Counted from the stretch's first letter, positions 33,700 through 43,691 are shown. The stretch is 64,000 bases of DNA from CAIOYC01 sp038327995 (GCA_038327995.1 JBBQLP010000010.1:6359-70358); one strand, 5' to 3'. The notes: generated from the sequence alone by a model not told the origin. Numbers and translations are program-made.

Positions 33700-36600
33700 T
33701 CAAACGTAGCTTTGCAGCGGCCGCACTTCCAGTTCCCCCTTTGCCAGGGCTTCGATGGCCTGCGCAGCCGCCAGCGCCCCTGCGGCGGTGGTGTAGTATG
33801 GGATTTTCATCATCAGGGCGGTGCGGCGAAGGGAGAAGCTGTCCTCCACCGACTGCTTGCCTTCGGTGGTGTTGAAGACGAGCTGCACATCGCCGTTCTT
33901 CATGGCGTCCACGATATTGGGCCGCCCCTCCAGCACTTTTTTGACCCGCTCGACCTTCAGGCCGTTGGCCTCGAGATGATCGGCGGTGCCGGAGGTGGAG
34001 ATGATGTGGAAGCCCTGCTGGATCAGAAGCCGTGTTGGCTCCACGATCCACGGTTTGTCGGCTTCCTTCACTGATACGAAGGCGGCGCCTTTTGAGGGCA
34101 GCACCACCCCGCCGCCGAGCTGGCTTTTGGCGAAGGCGCGGGCGAAGGCGGCGGCGAACGGCTCGCCCTCCCGCATCCAGTCGAGCCCCATCACCTCGCC
34201 GGTAGAGCGCATCTCGGGGCCGAGCAGAGTATCCACACCGGGGAAGCGGGCGAAGGGGAACACCGCCTCCTTCACCGCCACATGGTTGGTGGGAATGTTC
34301 TTGAGGTCGAAGTCGGCGAGGCGGGCGCCGGCCATCACCTTGGCGGCGATGGCGGCGACGGGGCGCTGGATGGCCTTGGCCACGAAGGGCACGGTGCGAC
34401 TGGCGCGGGGGTTGACCTCTAGCACATAGATGCGCGGCGTCTCGGAGTGCGGCTCCTCGATGGCGAATTGCACGTTCATCAGCCCCTTCACCTTTAGGGC
34501 GCGCGCCATGAGCTCGGTCTGGCGGTGCAGCTCAGTGATGGTGGCGGGGGTGAGCGAGAAGGGCGGCAGGGAACAGGCGCTGTCGCCCGAATGCACCCCG
34601 GCCTCCTCGATATGCTCCATCACCCCGGCCACAAACACCGTCTCGCCGTCGCAGATGGCGTCCACGTCGACCTCGGTGGCGCGCGAGAGATAGTGGTCGA
34701 GCAAGATGGGGTGATCGGCGGAAATATCGCCGGCGTGGGCGATGTAACGCTCCAGATGCGCGTGATCGCGAATGATCTCCATGCCCCGTCCCCCCAACAC
34801 ATAGGAGGGGCGCATGACGAAGGGAAAGCCCAGCGTATCGGCGTGCCGGACCGCTTCGGGCCAAGTGCGGGCGGTCGCGTTGTCCGGCTGCATCAGGCCG
34901 ATCTCGTTGAGCATCCCCTGGAACCGTTCGCGGTCTTCGGCGAGGTCGATGGCGTCCGGCGAGGTGCCGAGGATGGGTACGCCCGCCTGTTCGAGCGGAT
35001 GGGCGAGCTTCAGCGGTGTCTGTCCGCCGAACTGGACGATAACGCCGAGAAGCGTCCCGTTGGATTTCTCGACCTCGATCAATTCGAGCACGTCCTCGGC
35101 GGTCAGAGGCTCGAAATAGAGGCGGTCGGAGGTGTCGTAGTCGGTCGAAACAGTCTCGGGGTTGCAGTTGACCATGATGCTCTCGATTCCGAGGTCGGCG
35201 AGCGCAAAGGCGGCGTGGCAGCAGCAGTAATCGAACTCGATCCCCTGGCCGATCCGGTTCGGCCCACCGCCGAGGATGATCGCCTTCTTCCGGTCGGTGG
35301 GCGCGCTTTCGCACTCGGGGATCTGACCCAAAGCGCCGGTCTCGTAAGTGGAATACATATAAGGGGTGAGGGCCGCGAACTCGGCGGCGCAGCTATCCAC
35401 CCGTTTGAACACGGGGCGCACGTTCAGGGCGTGCCGCGCCGCGCGAACGTCGGCCTCGCTGGCGTGGATCAAATGGGCGAGGCGGGCGTCGGAAAAGCCC
35501 ATGCCCTTGAGGCGACGAAGCTCTGGCGCTTCGGTGGGAAGCCCGCCCGCGCGCACGCGCCCCTCGGCTTGCACGATCTCGGCGATCTGGCGCAGGAACC
35601 AGGGCTCGTAGCTGCACGCGGCGTTGATCTCCTCGACCGTCAGACCGTGGCGGAAGGCCTGGGCGATCACCAGGAGGCGGTCGGGCGCGGGCACGCCGAG
35701 GCGGCGGGTCACCGCCGCCTTGCCGGTGTCGAAATCGTCGGCGCCGTCGATCACCACCTCGTCGAAGCCGGAGAGCCCGGTTTCCAGCCCGCGCAGGGCC
35801 TTCTGCACGCTTTCCTTGAAGGTGCGGCCCATGGCCATCACCTCGCCCACCGACTTCATGCTGGTGGTCAGGGTGGCTTCCGCGCCGGGGTACTTCTCGA
35901 AGGCGAAGCGGGGGATTTTGGTGACCACATAGTCGATGGTGGGCTCAAACGCGGCGGGCGTGGCGCCGGTGATGTCATTGGTCAACTCGTCCAGGGTGTA
36001 GCCCACCGCTAGCCGCGCCGCGACCTTGGCTATGGGAAAGCCTGTGGCCTTGGACGCCAGCGCCGAGGAGCGCGACACCCTGGGGTTCATCTCGATCACC
36101 ACCATCCGCCCGTCCTTGGGATTGACGGCGAACTGGACGTTGGAGCCGCCGGTCTCCACCCCGATCTCGCGCAGCACCGCGATGGAGGCCGAGCGCATCC
36201 ACTGGTATTCCTTGTCGGTCAGCGTCAGGGCGGGCGCCACGGTGATGCTGTCGCCCGTGTGCACGCCCATGGGGTCGATGTTCTCGATGGAGCAGACGAT
36301 GATGCAGTTGTCCGCCTTGTCGCGGACCACCTCCATTTCGAACTCTTTCCAGCCCAGGACGCTTTCCTCGATCAGCACCTCGGTGGTGGGCGACAGGTCC
36401 AGCCCCCGCTCCACGATCTCGCGCACCTCCTCCATGTTGTAGGCGATGCCGCCGCCCGTTCCGGCCAGGGTGAAGGAAGGGCGGATCACAGCCGGCAAGC
36501 CCACAAATTCAATCGCCTCCGCAGCCTCGTCGATGTGGTGCACGGCCCGTGACTTGGGACTTTCCAGCCCCAGATGATCCATGGCGTCGCGGAATTTCTG

Positions 36601-37002
36601 CCGGTCCTCAGCCTTGTCGATCACCTCGGCCTTGGCGCCGATCATCTCCACGTCGTAGCGGGTGAGCGCGCCCGAGGCGTTGAGCGCCAGGGCGGTGTTC
36701 AGCGCCGTCTGGCCGCCCATGGTGGGGAGCAGAGCGAAGCCGCCGGGTATCGCATGGCGTTCCTTGGCGATGATCTTCTCGACGATCTCGGGGGTGATCG
36801 GCTCGATGTAGGTGGCGTCCGCGACCTCGGGATCGGTCATGATGGTGGCGGGGTTGGAGTTCACCAGAACGATCCGGTACCCCTCGGCCCGGAGCGCCTT
36901 GCACGCCTGAACCCCCGAATAATCGAACTCGCACGCCTGCCCAATGACGATCGGCCCCGCACCGATGATCAGGATGGTGGAGATGTCTGTGCGTTTGGGC
37001 AT
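33700..37002 (-). CDS. carB: Carbamoyl-phosphate synthase large subunit
   Basis: CarB makes carbamoyl phosphate from ammonia (delivered by CarA), bicarbonate and two ATP, feeding arginine and pyrimidine synthesis. The 1100-residue protein has two ATP-grasp halves (IIGAGPIVIGQACEFDYSG and ILGGGPNRIGQGIEFDYCC mark their starts), an oligomerisation region and a C-terminal MGS-like allosteric domain. The length is normal. carA lies on the same strand about 2.9 kb upstream, separated by a hydrolase and a type II NADH dehydrogenase. Confidence 0.97.
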   Translation of the reverse strand: MPKRTDISTILIIGAGPIVIGQACEFDYSGVQACKALRAEGYRIVLVNSNPATIMTDPEVADATYIEPITPEIVEKIIAKERHAIPGGFALLPTMGGQTALNTALALNASGALTRYDVEMIGAKAEVIDKAEDRQKFRDAMDHLGLESPKSRAVHHIDEAAEAIEFVGLPAVIRPSFTLAGTGGGIAYNMEEVREIVERGLDLSPTTEVLIEESVLGWKEFEMEVVRDKADNCIIVCSIENIDPMGVHTGDSITVAPALTLTDKEYQWMRSASIAVLREIGVETGGSNVQFAVNPKDGRMVVIEMNPRVSRSSALASKATGFPIAKVAARLAVGYTLDELTNDITGATPAAFEPTIDYVVTKIPRFAFEKYPGAEATLTTSMKSVGEVMAMGRTFKESVQKALRGLETGLSGFDEVVIDGADDFDTGKAAVTRRLGVPAPDRLLVIAQAFRHGLTVEEINAACSYEPWFLRQIAEIVQAEGRVRAGGLPTEAPELRRLKGMGFSDARLAHLIHASEADVRAARHALNVRPVFKRVDSCAAEFAALTPYMYSTYETGALGQIPECESAPTDRKKAIILGGGPNRIGQGIEFDYCCCHAAFALADLGIESIMVNCNPETVSTDYDTSDRLYFEPLTAEDVLELIEVEKSNGTLLGVIVQFGGQTPLKLAHPLEQAGVPILGTSPDAIDLAEDRERFQGMLNEIGLMQPDNATARTWPEAVRHADTLGFPFVMRPSYVLGGRGMEIIRDHAHLERYIAHAGDISADHPILLDHYLSRATEVDVDAICDGETVFVAGVMEHIEEAGVHSGDSACSLPPFSLTPATITELHRQTELMARALKVKGLMNVQFAIEEPHSETPRIYVLEVNPRASRTVPFVAKAIQRPVAAIAAKVMAGARLADFDLKNIPTNHVAVKEAVFPFARFPGVDTLLGPEMRSTGEVMGLDWMREGEPFAAAFARAFAKSQLGGGVVLPSKGAAFVSVKEADKPWIVEPTRLLIQQGFHIISTSGTADHLEANGLKVERVKKVLEGRPNIVDAMKNGDVQLVFNTTEGKQSVEDSFSLRRTALMMKIPYYTTAAGALAAAQAIEALAKGELEVRPLQSYV

Positions 37003-37221
37003 GGCTCGTCTCGTGCGCCAGAATGAGGCGTAGGGGATCGGACGCGCTGAGCGCGCCCTAGCCTGCGTAGCTGCGGGTTAAGCGGGCGGTTTAGAGGCGC
37101 TTGCCACGGGGGGCAACCCCGCTCGGGCCACGCGCGGGGATGAACGATGGGTGAGCGGCTCCATCCGTCCGGGTTCAGACGGCGCGCCCTATCCTTGTGC
37201 TCGAAAGTGAGGGAGAGCGCC

Positions 37222-37428
37222 ATGCGGTGCACATCCGACGATATTCGCAAGGAACACGAAGAGACGATGGCCTCGCTGACCCCGGCCCAGCGCCGGGCGC
37301 TCGACAGGCTGGCGCGGGCGCGCCGCCTCGCCGCTTTCAACCACCGTAAGCCCGCCGAGAACCTGACGGCGCTGTTCGAGGTGGAGGCAGGGGAGCGCGG
37401 TGCGCGGGTACTGGATGTGGCGGCTTAG
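37222..37428 (+). CDS. Small charged hypothetical protein
   Basis: The 68-residue protein, started at the ATG at 37222 after GGGAGAG, is helical and basic: DDIRKEHEETMASLTPAQRRALDRLARARRLAAFNHRKPAENLTALFEVE. No family is recognised. It diverges from carB with about 220 bases between, which hold no other gene. A longer frame upstream to 37147 is less likely because of the ribosome-binding site. Confidence 0.5.
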   Translation: MRCTSDDIRKEHEETMASLTPAQRRALDRLARARRLAAFNHRKPAENLTALFEVEAGERGARVLDVAA

Positions 37429-37483
37429 AGATTCAAGTTCCTATCCTGCCCAGGCGTCACCCCTCCCCGAAAGAGAGAGGACA

Positions 37484-38443
37484 TCACTCTCCCAGCTTCT
37501 CCTTCAGGAACGCCACCGCCCTAGGCCAACCGTCTGCGCGTGCCGCAGCATTGCCGTCCGCGCTCCCGCCAAGAGAGCCAAGATTGGCGTAGTTAGGATT
37601 GGACTTCTCCACCGGCGGGCCGAACACACCGTGCCCGGCGTCGGCGTAGCGCAGCACCACGGGGGCCGGGCGCCCTTTGGCCTTCAGCCGCGCGACCACC
37701 TGGTCGGTCATCGCGCAAGAGGGCCACAGGCTGTCGGCCTCGCCGCACACCAGCATGATCGCGCCGGTGATCTTCTCCACCGGGGTTATCGCCTCGGGAT
37801 GGGCCTCAACCGCCTTGAAGCCATCGTTGTAGATGTCGAACACGCTGTGAGTGTTGGGGCCGAAGGCGTAGGGCAGGTAGGCGATAGGCTGGCCGTTCAG
37901 GGTCCATGACGCCGCCATGGTCGGGGCGTAGTTGATCCCCGGCCAGGAGACGCTGGAGGGCATGGTGGAGATCACCGCCCTGATGCCCGGCTCGCGCGCC
38001 GCCACGATCAGCACCGCCTCGCCGCCTTTGGAGCCGCCCACGATGCCGATGCGGCTCGGGTCTACCCCAGGCTGGGCTCGCAGGTACGCGAGGCCCTTGG
38101 TAAAGGTCTCCAGCGGCACGTTCACCAGCATGGCGGGCTCGCCCGGCGCTCCGAAATAGGAGAGCTGCAGGACGTTGAAACCGGCCTTTTGAAGCTCCAG
38201 GGCCTCGCGCATGGCGCCCTTGCCGAGCCCACCTTCCGAGCCGCCTAGCAGCAGCACGCCTGCCTGCCTGCCCGAACCCGGCGCCGCGAACCAGTTCCCG
38301 AACACCCCGTCCTTGTCGATGCGAACGCCCTGAGGCGCTGGATCGCTGATGACGATGGGTGGCGCCGTCGGGATTTGCGCTGCGATGGGAGTGGAAACCA
38401 GCGCCGCCAGCGCCGCCGCTGTACCGAGTATGATCGTCCGCAT
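37484..38443 (-). CDS. Secreted alpha/beta hydrolase of acyl-CoA thioesterase / dienelactone hydrolase type
   Basis: The 319-residue protein has a signal peptide (TIILGTAAALAALVSTPIAAQ) and an alpha/beta hydrolase fold. The nucleophile is the serine in IVGGSKGGEAVL, the acid is in CGEADSLWPS and the histidine is in YADAGHGVFGPP. The segment GVLLLGGSEGGLG near the start and the arrangement resemble the BAAT C-terminal domain family. The substrate is unknown; export rules out a normal acyl-CoA role in the cytoplasm. It lies in the gap between carB and ndh. Confidence 0.83.
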   Translation of the reverse strand: MRTIILGTAAALAALVSTPIAAQIPTAPPIVISDPAPQGVRIDKDGVFGNWFAAPGSGRQAGVLLLGGSEGGLGKGAMREALELQKAGFNVLQLSYFGAPGEPAMLVNVPLETFTKGLAYLRAQPGVDPSRIGIVGGSKGGEAVLIVAAREPGIRAVISTMPSSVSWPGINYAPTMAASWTLNGQPIAYLPYAFGPNTHSVFDIYNDGFKAVEAHPEAITPVEKITGAIMLVCGEADSLWPSCAMTDQVVARLKAKGRPAPVVLRYADAGHGVFGPPVEKSNPNYANLGSLGGSADGNAAARADGWPRAVAFLKEKLGE

Positions 38444-38572
38444 AAGACCTCCTGTGGAACTGTGGGGCCGCCCCTTGGGGGCGTCGCAAGCGGGAAATGT
38501 GTGGTTCTTCTATCGTAAAAAAGAACTTTGCATATTAAAGTATAAGAGTAAAGGGGGTTTTCGCTCCTACCC

Positions 38573-39874
38573 TCAATCGATCAACCGCGCGCCCCGTTCC
38601 GAGGTCAGATAGCGCCACACCCACTGCGCCGCCACGGAGACGCGGCGGTCGAAGCCGATCAGCAGATAAACGTGCACCAGTCCCCACAACACCCACGCCG
38701 GGCCGCCCCTGAGCTTCAAGGGGCCGATCACGAACACCGCAGAGGAGCGCCCGATCACAGCCGTGTCGCCCCGGCTGCGGTAGCGGAAACGCCCTAGCTT
38801 CATCGATCCGGCCTTGAGTTTGGCGGTCGACTTGCGCGCGAGTTGCCGCGCCAGATGCTGGCCTTGCTGTTTCGCCACCTGCGCCAGCGCCGGTAGCGGC
38901 CTGCCGCCCTGCTCCAGAAGAGCTAGGTCGCCAAGCACATAGATGCGGTCCAGGCCCGGAACCGATAGGTCCCGGTTTACTGCGATCCGCCCCAACCGGT
39001 CCGGCTCCACCCCCAGCCACGCCGCGCCCGCCGCCGCGCGGATGCCCGCGCCCCAGACGATGGCGGAGGTTTCGATCCGTTCACCCGCCGCCATAATTGC
39101 ATGCGCCTCGATACTGTCCACGCGGGTGTTCAGCCGCACCTCCACCCCGATCTCCTGAAGGGCCTTCAGCGTGTAGCGTTGCAGGGTCTCGGGGAAGGCG
39201 GCGAGGACGCGCGGCCCCGCCTCGATCAGGATCACCCGCGCCCAGCGGGGATCGATGCGGCGGAAGTCCTTGGCCAGCGTGTAGCGGGCCAGTTCTGCGA
39301 TGGTGCCCGCCATCTCCACCCCCGTCGGACCGCCGCCGATGACGACGATGGTGAGCAGGGCCTTGCGGCGTTCCGGGTCGGCGGTGGTCTCCGCCTCCTC
39401 GAAGGCGCGAAGCAGGCGGGCACGGATGGTGCGGGCGTTCTCGATCGTCTTCAGGCCCGGGGCGTATTCGGCCCAGGCCTCCATGCCGAAATAGTGATAC
39501 ATCGAGCCGGTAGCGAGGATCAGTGCGTCGTAGGGCAGATGCCCTCCGTCCTTCAGCCGCACCCGCCGCGCGGCGGTGTCCACCCCCTCTACTTCGCCCA
39601 GCACGGTGTCGATATTGGGACAGGCCGCCAGCACCCGGCGGATCGGCGCGGCGATATCTGCGGGCGAGAGCGCGGCGGTCGCCACCTGATAGAGCAGCGG
39701 TACAAACAGGTGATAGTTGCGCTGGTCCACCACCGTCACCCGGTGGCTGGAGCGTCCGAGCCCCTTGGCCAGCGCCAGCCCCCCAAACCCCGCTCCAACA
39801 ATCACAATGTGAGCCGCCTCGCCCACCGGCGCCGGGGTGCGGTCTTCATCGGGAGAGGGGTGGGTCTCCAGCAT
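38573..39874 (-). CDS. ndh: Type II NADH dehydrogenase
   Basis: NDH-2 passes electrons from NADH to quinone without pumping protons. The 433-residue protein has the FAD-binding motif VIVGAGFGGLALA, the NAD-binding motif VVIGGGPTGVEMAG, and the flavin-family segment RIYVLGDLA. The C-terminal part with WVLWGLVHVYLLIGFDRRVSV resembles the membrane-anchoring end of the family. It gives the cell a second NADH-oxidising route. It lies on the same strand as its neighbours carA and the hydrolase, but the gaps leave room for separate promoters. Confidence 0.92.
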   Translation of the reverse strand: MLETHPSPDEDRTPAPVGEAAHIVIVGAGFGGLALAKGLGRSSHRVTVVDQRNYHLFVPLLYQVATAALSPADIAAPIRRVLAACPNIDTVLGEVEGVDTAARRVRLKDGGHLPYDALILATGSMYHYFGMEAWAEYAPGLKTIENARTIRARLLRAFEEAETTADPERRKALLTIVVIGGGPTGVEMAGTIAELARYTLAKDFRRIDPRWARVILIEAGPRVLAAFPETLQRYTLKALQEIGVEVRLNTRVDSIEAHAIMAAGERIETSAIVWGAGIRAAAGAAWLGVEPDRLGRIAVNRDLSVPGLDRIYVLGDLALLEQGGRPLPALAQVAKQQGQHLARQLARKSTAKLKAGSMKLGRFRYRSRGDTAVIGRSSAVFVIGPLKLRGGPAWVLWGLVHVYLLIGFDRRVSVAAQWVWRYLTSERGARLID

Positions 39875-39918
39875 CGCAGGAAGCTTAGCAGATCAGAAGG
39901 GCGCGGACGAGGCGCCGT

Positions 39919-41082
39919 TCAGCGCGCATCCATCAATGCTGCGAACCGGTCGAAGAGGTAGAGACTATCCGTCGGTCCCGGAGAGGCTTCAGGATGGTGT
40001 TGGACGCTGAACACCGAGCGGCCTTCGAGAGCGATGCCCGCGTTGGTGCCGTCGAACAGGCTGACGTGCGTCTCGCGCACGGCTTTCGGTAAAGTGTCCC
40101 TGTCCACCGTGAAGCCGTGATTCATCGAAACAATCTCAACCTTGCCCGTATCGAGGTCCTTCACCGGATGGTTGGCCCCGTGGTGGCCCTGATCCATCTT
40201 CGTAGTCCTTGCGCCGAGCGCCAGCGCCAGCATCTGGTGACCGAGACAGATGCCGAAGGTGGGAACACCGCTGTCGATGATCTTCCTGATCTCGGGCACC
40301 GCGTATTCTCCCGTCGCCGCCGGATCGCCGGGGCCGTTGGAGAGCAAGACCCCATCGGGTTTCCTGGCTAGCACCTCCTCCGCCGAGGTAGAGGCGGGCA
40401 GCACCGTAGCGCGCGCGCCGATGGAGGTCAGGGCTCTGAGGATGTTGCGCTTGATGCCGTAGTCCAGCACCACGACCTCGTATTTTGGTGCGGGACGGGG
40501 CTTGGCGTAGCCCTCCGGCCAACGCCACAGTCCCTCGTCGAAGGTGAAGCTCTGAAGCGTGGTGGCGTCCTTCGCCAGATCGAGCCCCACCAGACCGCTC
40601 CACGCCCGTGCTTGCGCCACCAGCGCATCGAGGTCGAATGCGCCGTCAGGATCGTGGGCTATCACCCCATGCGGCATCCCCTTTTCGCGGACGGCGCGGG
40701 TGAGGGCGCGTGTGTCGACTCCCGACATCGCCACCACCCCGCGCGCCTTCATCCAGGCGTCCAACGCACCTGTGGAGCGCCAGTTGGCCGGATCGGTCGG
40801 CAGGTCGCGGAAGATCGCGCCTCGCGCCGTGGTGCGCGCGCCTTCTCCAAACTGCTCGGTGTCCTCCAGATTCACGCCCACGTTGCCGATGTGTGGAAAC
40901 GTGAAGGTGATGATCTGGGCCATGTACGACGGATCGGTCAGGATTTCCTGATACCCGGTCATGGCGGTGTTGAAACACACCTCGCCCACCGCCTTCCCCA
41001 CAGAGCCGACGCCGATCCCCTGGAGGATCGTTCCATCCGCCAGGGCCAGCACGCCCGTCGCTCCGCTCAGCATCTTGGTCAT
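39919..41082 (-). CDS. carA: Carbamoyl-phosphate synthase small subunit
   Basis: CarA is the glutaminase that supplies ammonia to CarB. The 387-residue protein has the N-terminal CPSase domain (GEVCFNTAMTGYQEILTDPSY) and a class I glutamine amidotransferase domain with the nucleophile in FGICLGHQ and the histidine and glutamate in VQHHPEASPG. The length and motifs are normal. The start is the ATG at 41082. Confidence 0.97.
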   Translation of the reverse strand: MTKMLSGATGVLALADGTILQGIGVGSVGKAVGEVCFNTAMTGYQEILTDPSYMAQIITFTFPHIGNVGVNLEDTEQFGEGARTTARGAIFRDLPTDPANWRSTGALDAWMKARGVVAMSGVDTRALTRAVREKGMPHGVIAHDPDGAFDLDALVAQARAWSGLVGLDLAKDATTLQSFTFDEGLWRWPEGYAKPRPAPKYEVVVLDYGIKRNILRALTSIGARATVLPASTSAEEVLARKPDGVLLSNGPGDPAATGEYAVPEIRKIIDSGVPTFGICLGHQMLALALGARTTKMDQGHHGANHPVKDLDTGKVEIVSMNHGFTVDRDTLPKAVRETHVSLFDGTNAGIALEGRSVFSVQHHPEASPGPTDSLYLFDRFAALMDAR

Positions 41083-41220
41083 GGCAGAAGACTCCTTTTA
41101 GGCGCGATCGAGGCAAGCGGCAAACGGGCGCGGGTGTAGGGACGCGCGGCCTTGGGGTCAATCTAGGCGCTTGGGAACAGTGGAGGTAGGCACCAGCTCC
41201 AATCTGCAAACGCCCAGGTG

Positions 41221-41667
41221 TCATCTCGAATGCAGGTAAGGCCATAGGGTGAGCATACCGATACAGGCAGCGCTGATGGCGGTGAAGAGAACAGCGCCAG
41301 CGGCGACGTCCTTGGCGTGTTTTACGATGATGCTAGGGCTCGGCGAAACCAGATCACAGATGCGCTCCACGGCGGTGTTGAAGGCTTCCGCCGCCCAGAC
41401 CATGAAAATGGCCGCGACCACCCATCGCCAGTCGGCGGCGGAGATATTCAAGAAGACCGAGACGGCGATGACCGCTAATGTCGCCGCAGCATGGATCCAG
41501 GCGTTGTGCTGGCTTCTCAGCAGAAAGCCGATCCCCGACAAGGCGTAACCAAAGCTTCGGACACGCGCGCTGATCGAAAAGCTGTCGGTACTGGGGCGCA
41601 GGTCGCTCAATGCAAAGTCTCCTGTGGCGCGTTTCGTTTCTTCGAAAGTCGGGCTGTCCGGGCGCAC
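41221..41667 (-). CDS. dgkA: Diacylglycerol kinase
   Basis: DgkA phosphorylates diacylglycerol in the inner membrane, recycling lipid released from glucan or phospholipid turnover. The protein has 148 residues with a GTG start. It has three hydrophobic segments and the catalytic motif AEAFNTAVERICDLV. The N-terminal region of about 30 residues before the first helix is longer than in enterobacteria. It is on the same strand as carA and the following acyl-CoA synthetase gene. Confidence 0.9.
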   Translation of the reverse strand: MRPDSPTFEETKRATGDFALSDLRPSTDSFSISARVRSFGYALSGIGFLLRSQHNAWIHAAATLAVIAVSVFLNISAADWRWVVAAIFMVWAAEAFNTAVERICDLVSPSPSIIVKHAKDVAAGAVLFTAISAACIGMLTLWPYLHSR

Positions 41668-41673
41668 TATCCC

Positions 41674-43224
41674 CTAGACAATCCGGCTCTCCTTGCCCCA
41701 GTAGGCGTCGCGGATCAGGCGTTTGTAGAGCTTGCCGGTGGGGTGGCGGGGAAGCTCGGCCATGAAGTCGATGCGGCGCGGCGCCTTGATGTGGCTGAGG
41801 TTGGCGCGGGCGTAGGCCATGAGCTCGGCGGCGAGGTCGGGGGTGGGTTCAACCCCAGGCATCGGCTGAATTACCGCGATCACCTCCTCGCCCATCTCCT
41901 CGTGCGGGCCGCCGACCACTGCGACATCGGCCACCTTGGGATGGCCGACCAACAGGTTCTCGATCTCTTGCGGATAGATGTTCACCCCGCCCGAGATGAT
42001 CATGAAGCTTTTGCGGTCGGTGAGATAGAGATAGCCCTCCTCATCAACCCAGCCCACGTCGCCAAGGGTGGACCAGCCGTGTTTGTTGCGGCTTTCGGCG
42101 GTCTTCTGCGGGTCGCCGTGATACTCGAACTGCCCCCCGCCGGCGAAGAAGACCATGCCCTCTGTGCGCGGCGGCAGGGGCTCGCCCTCGTCGTCGCAGA
42201 TCATCACCTGCGCGGTCAGCCCCTTGCCCACCGATCCTTTGTGCGTCAGCCACTCTGGCGAGGCGATGGCGGTGAAGCCGTTGCCTTCGGTGCCCGCGTA
42301 GTATTCGTGGATAATCGGCCCCCACCATTCGATCATCTTCTCCTTCACTGGCACCGGGCACGGCGCGGCAGCGTGGAAGACCCCGGTGAGCGAGGATAGG
42401 TCGTAGCGGCTGCGCACCTCCTCGGGCAGCTTCAGCATCCGCACGAAATGGGTCGGCACCCACTGGGCGGTAGTGATTTTGTATGTCTCGATCAGGCGAA
42501 GCGCGTCTTCGACGTCGAACTTCTTCATCACCACCACCGTCCCGCCGGTGGCGTGCATGGCCATGGTCCAGCCCAGCGGCGCGGCGTGATAGAGAGGGGC
42601 TGGAGAGAGGTAGATCGAGTCCTCCGTCCATCCGTAGAGCGCGGCCCCGATCCCGGCCAGGGGGCTGGGGGCGTCGATGCCGCCGTCTACCGCGATCAGG
42701 CTGGAGGTCCCGCGCTTGACCCCTTTGGGCCGCCCGGTGGTGCCGGAGGAGTAGAGCATGGCCGAACCGATGCTCTCATCCGCGATGCGGGTGGTGGGCA
42801 TGGCGGCACGGGCGTCTTCATAGCTCTGGAACGGCGCGTGCGTTTCTCCGACCATATAAAGCTTCACGCCGTTGATAAGCGGCGCAACCGCATCGGCCAC
42901 TGAGGCGAGCGAAGCCGAGGTGACGAACACCTTCGCCGCACAATCCCTGACGATATATTCGACCTCGCTCGTGGTCAGCTTGGACGAGATGCAGGTGAAC
43001 AAAAGTCCTGAGCGCTGGGCCGCCCACAGGATCTCGAAATAGCGCGGGTGGTTCTCCAGGAAGATGGCGATGGCGTCCCCCGCCTCTAGCCCCATGGCGC
43101 GGAACAGATGCGCCCCCTGATTGGACCGGTCTTCGAGTTCGGCATACGTGACCGTCTCGCCTGAGCCCGCCATGATGTAGGCGGGCTTGTCGGGGGTCGA
43201 AACTGCGTGATGGAAAGGGTGCAA
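41674..43224 (-). CDS. Acyl-CoA synthetase (AMP-forming)
   Basis: The 516-residue ANL-superfamily enzyme activates a carboxylic acid with ATP and CoA. The AMP-binding signature is YSSGTTGRPKGVK (158-170). The motif YYAGTEGNGF, the hinge region YLYLTDRKSFMIISGGVNIYPQEIE and the C-terminal lysine in HPTGKLYKR complete the pattern. The start is probably the TTG at 43224, as no ATG fits the family N-terminus. The substrate class is uncertain: fatty or aryl acid. Six bases separate it from dgkA. Confidence 0.88.
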   Translation of the reverse strand: MHPFHHAVSTPDKPAYIMAGSGETVTYAELEDRSNQGAHLFRAMGLEAGDAIAIFLENHPRYFEILWAAQRSGLLFTCISSKLTTSEVEYIVRDCAAKVFVTSASLASVADAVAPLINGVKLYMVGETHAPFQSYEDARAAMPTTRIADESIGSAMLYSSGTTGRPKGVKRGTSSLIAVDGGIDAPSPLAGIGAALYGWTEDSIYLSPAPLYHAAPLGWTMAMHATGGTVVVMKKFDVEDALRLIETYKITTAQWVPTHFVRMLKLPEEVRSRYDLSSLTGVFHAAAPCPVPVKEKMIEWWGPIIHEYYAGTEGNGFTAIASPEWLTHKGSVGKGLTAQVMICDDEGEPLPPRTEGMVFFAGGGQFEYHGDPQKTAESRNKHGWSTLGDVGWVDEEGYLYLTDRKSFMIISGGVNIYPQEIENLLVGHPKVADVAVVGGPHEEMGEEVIAVIQPMPGVEPTPDLAAELMAYARANLSHIKAPRRIDFMAELPRHPTGKLYKRLIRDAYWGKESRIV

Positions 43225-43229
43225 GCGGA

Positions 43230-43691
43230 CTAGGCCCGCACCTGGTTGACGGTGATCTGCTGACTGTTGGCGCCGCTCTTGACGATAAATGAGGTCTCCG
43301 AATAGCTCGGCACATGAGAGGGGCTGTCCATGATGACATGGTTGGAGAAACCGATGCTGTCGTTGCCGGGATCGTATTTGCCGTTGCCGTCCATGTCGTA
43401 GAAGGCCTTGATGGCGTAACGCCCCGGTGCAACATCAGTGAAGCTGAGATCGATGGATGCGCTGTCGGCATCGACCTTGGTCGACTGGACGGCCTTGCCA
43501 GCGTCGTAGTTGTCGCTGCTGTCGAACAGCAACACAGCCACCGCGCCCTTGTGCGCCGTCAGGCCGCGCAGGTGAATGCTGATCGTGGCTGTGGAGGCGG
43601 CAGCGGCGGCGGGAGCCGCAGTCTGGGCGATGGCGCTGTAGCCAGAGAGCAAAGCGGCGGCGGCGGCGACGGCAAACAGGGTTTTACGCAT
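43230..43691 (-). CDS. Secreted DUF2141-type protein
   Basis: The 153-residue protein has a signal peptide (LFAVAAAAALLSGYSAIAQ) and a beta-sandwich of the DUF2141 type, with ISIHLRGLTAHKGAVAVLLFDS, GRYAIKAFYDMDGNGKYD and GFSNHVIMDSP. The DMDGNGKYD loop resembles a calcium-binding loop. The function is unknown; it is secreted or periplasmic. It precedes the acyl-CoA synthetase gene by five bases, on the same strand. Confidence 0.82.
   Translation of the reverse strand: MRKTLFAVAAAAALLSGYSAIAQTAAPAAAAASTATISIHLRGLTAHKGAVAVLLFDSSDNYDAGKAVQSTKVDADSASIDLSFTDVAPGRYAIKAFYDMDGNGKYDPGNDSIGFSNHVIMDSPSHVPSYSETSFIVKSGANSQQITVNQVRA

Noticed and set aside
34525..36012. A 495-residue plus-strand frame over carB
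   Set aside because: It is antisense to the well-conserved carB gene and reads as an unstructured Gly/Ala/His-rich product.
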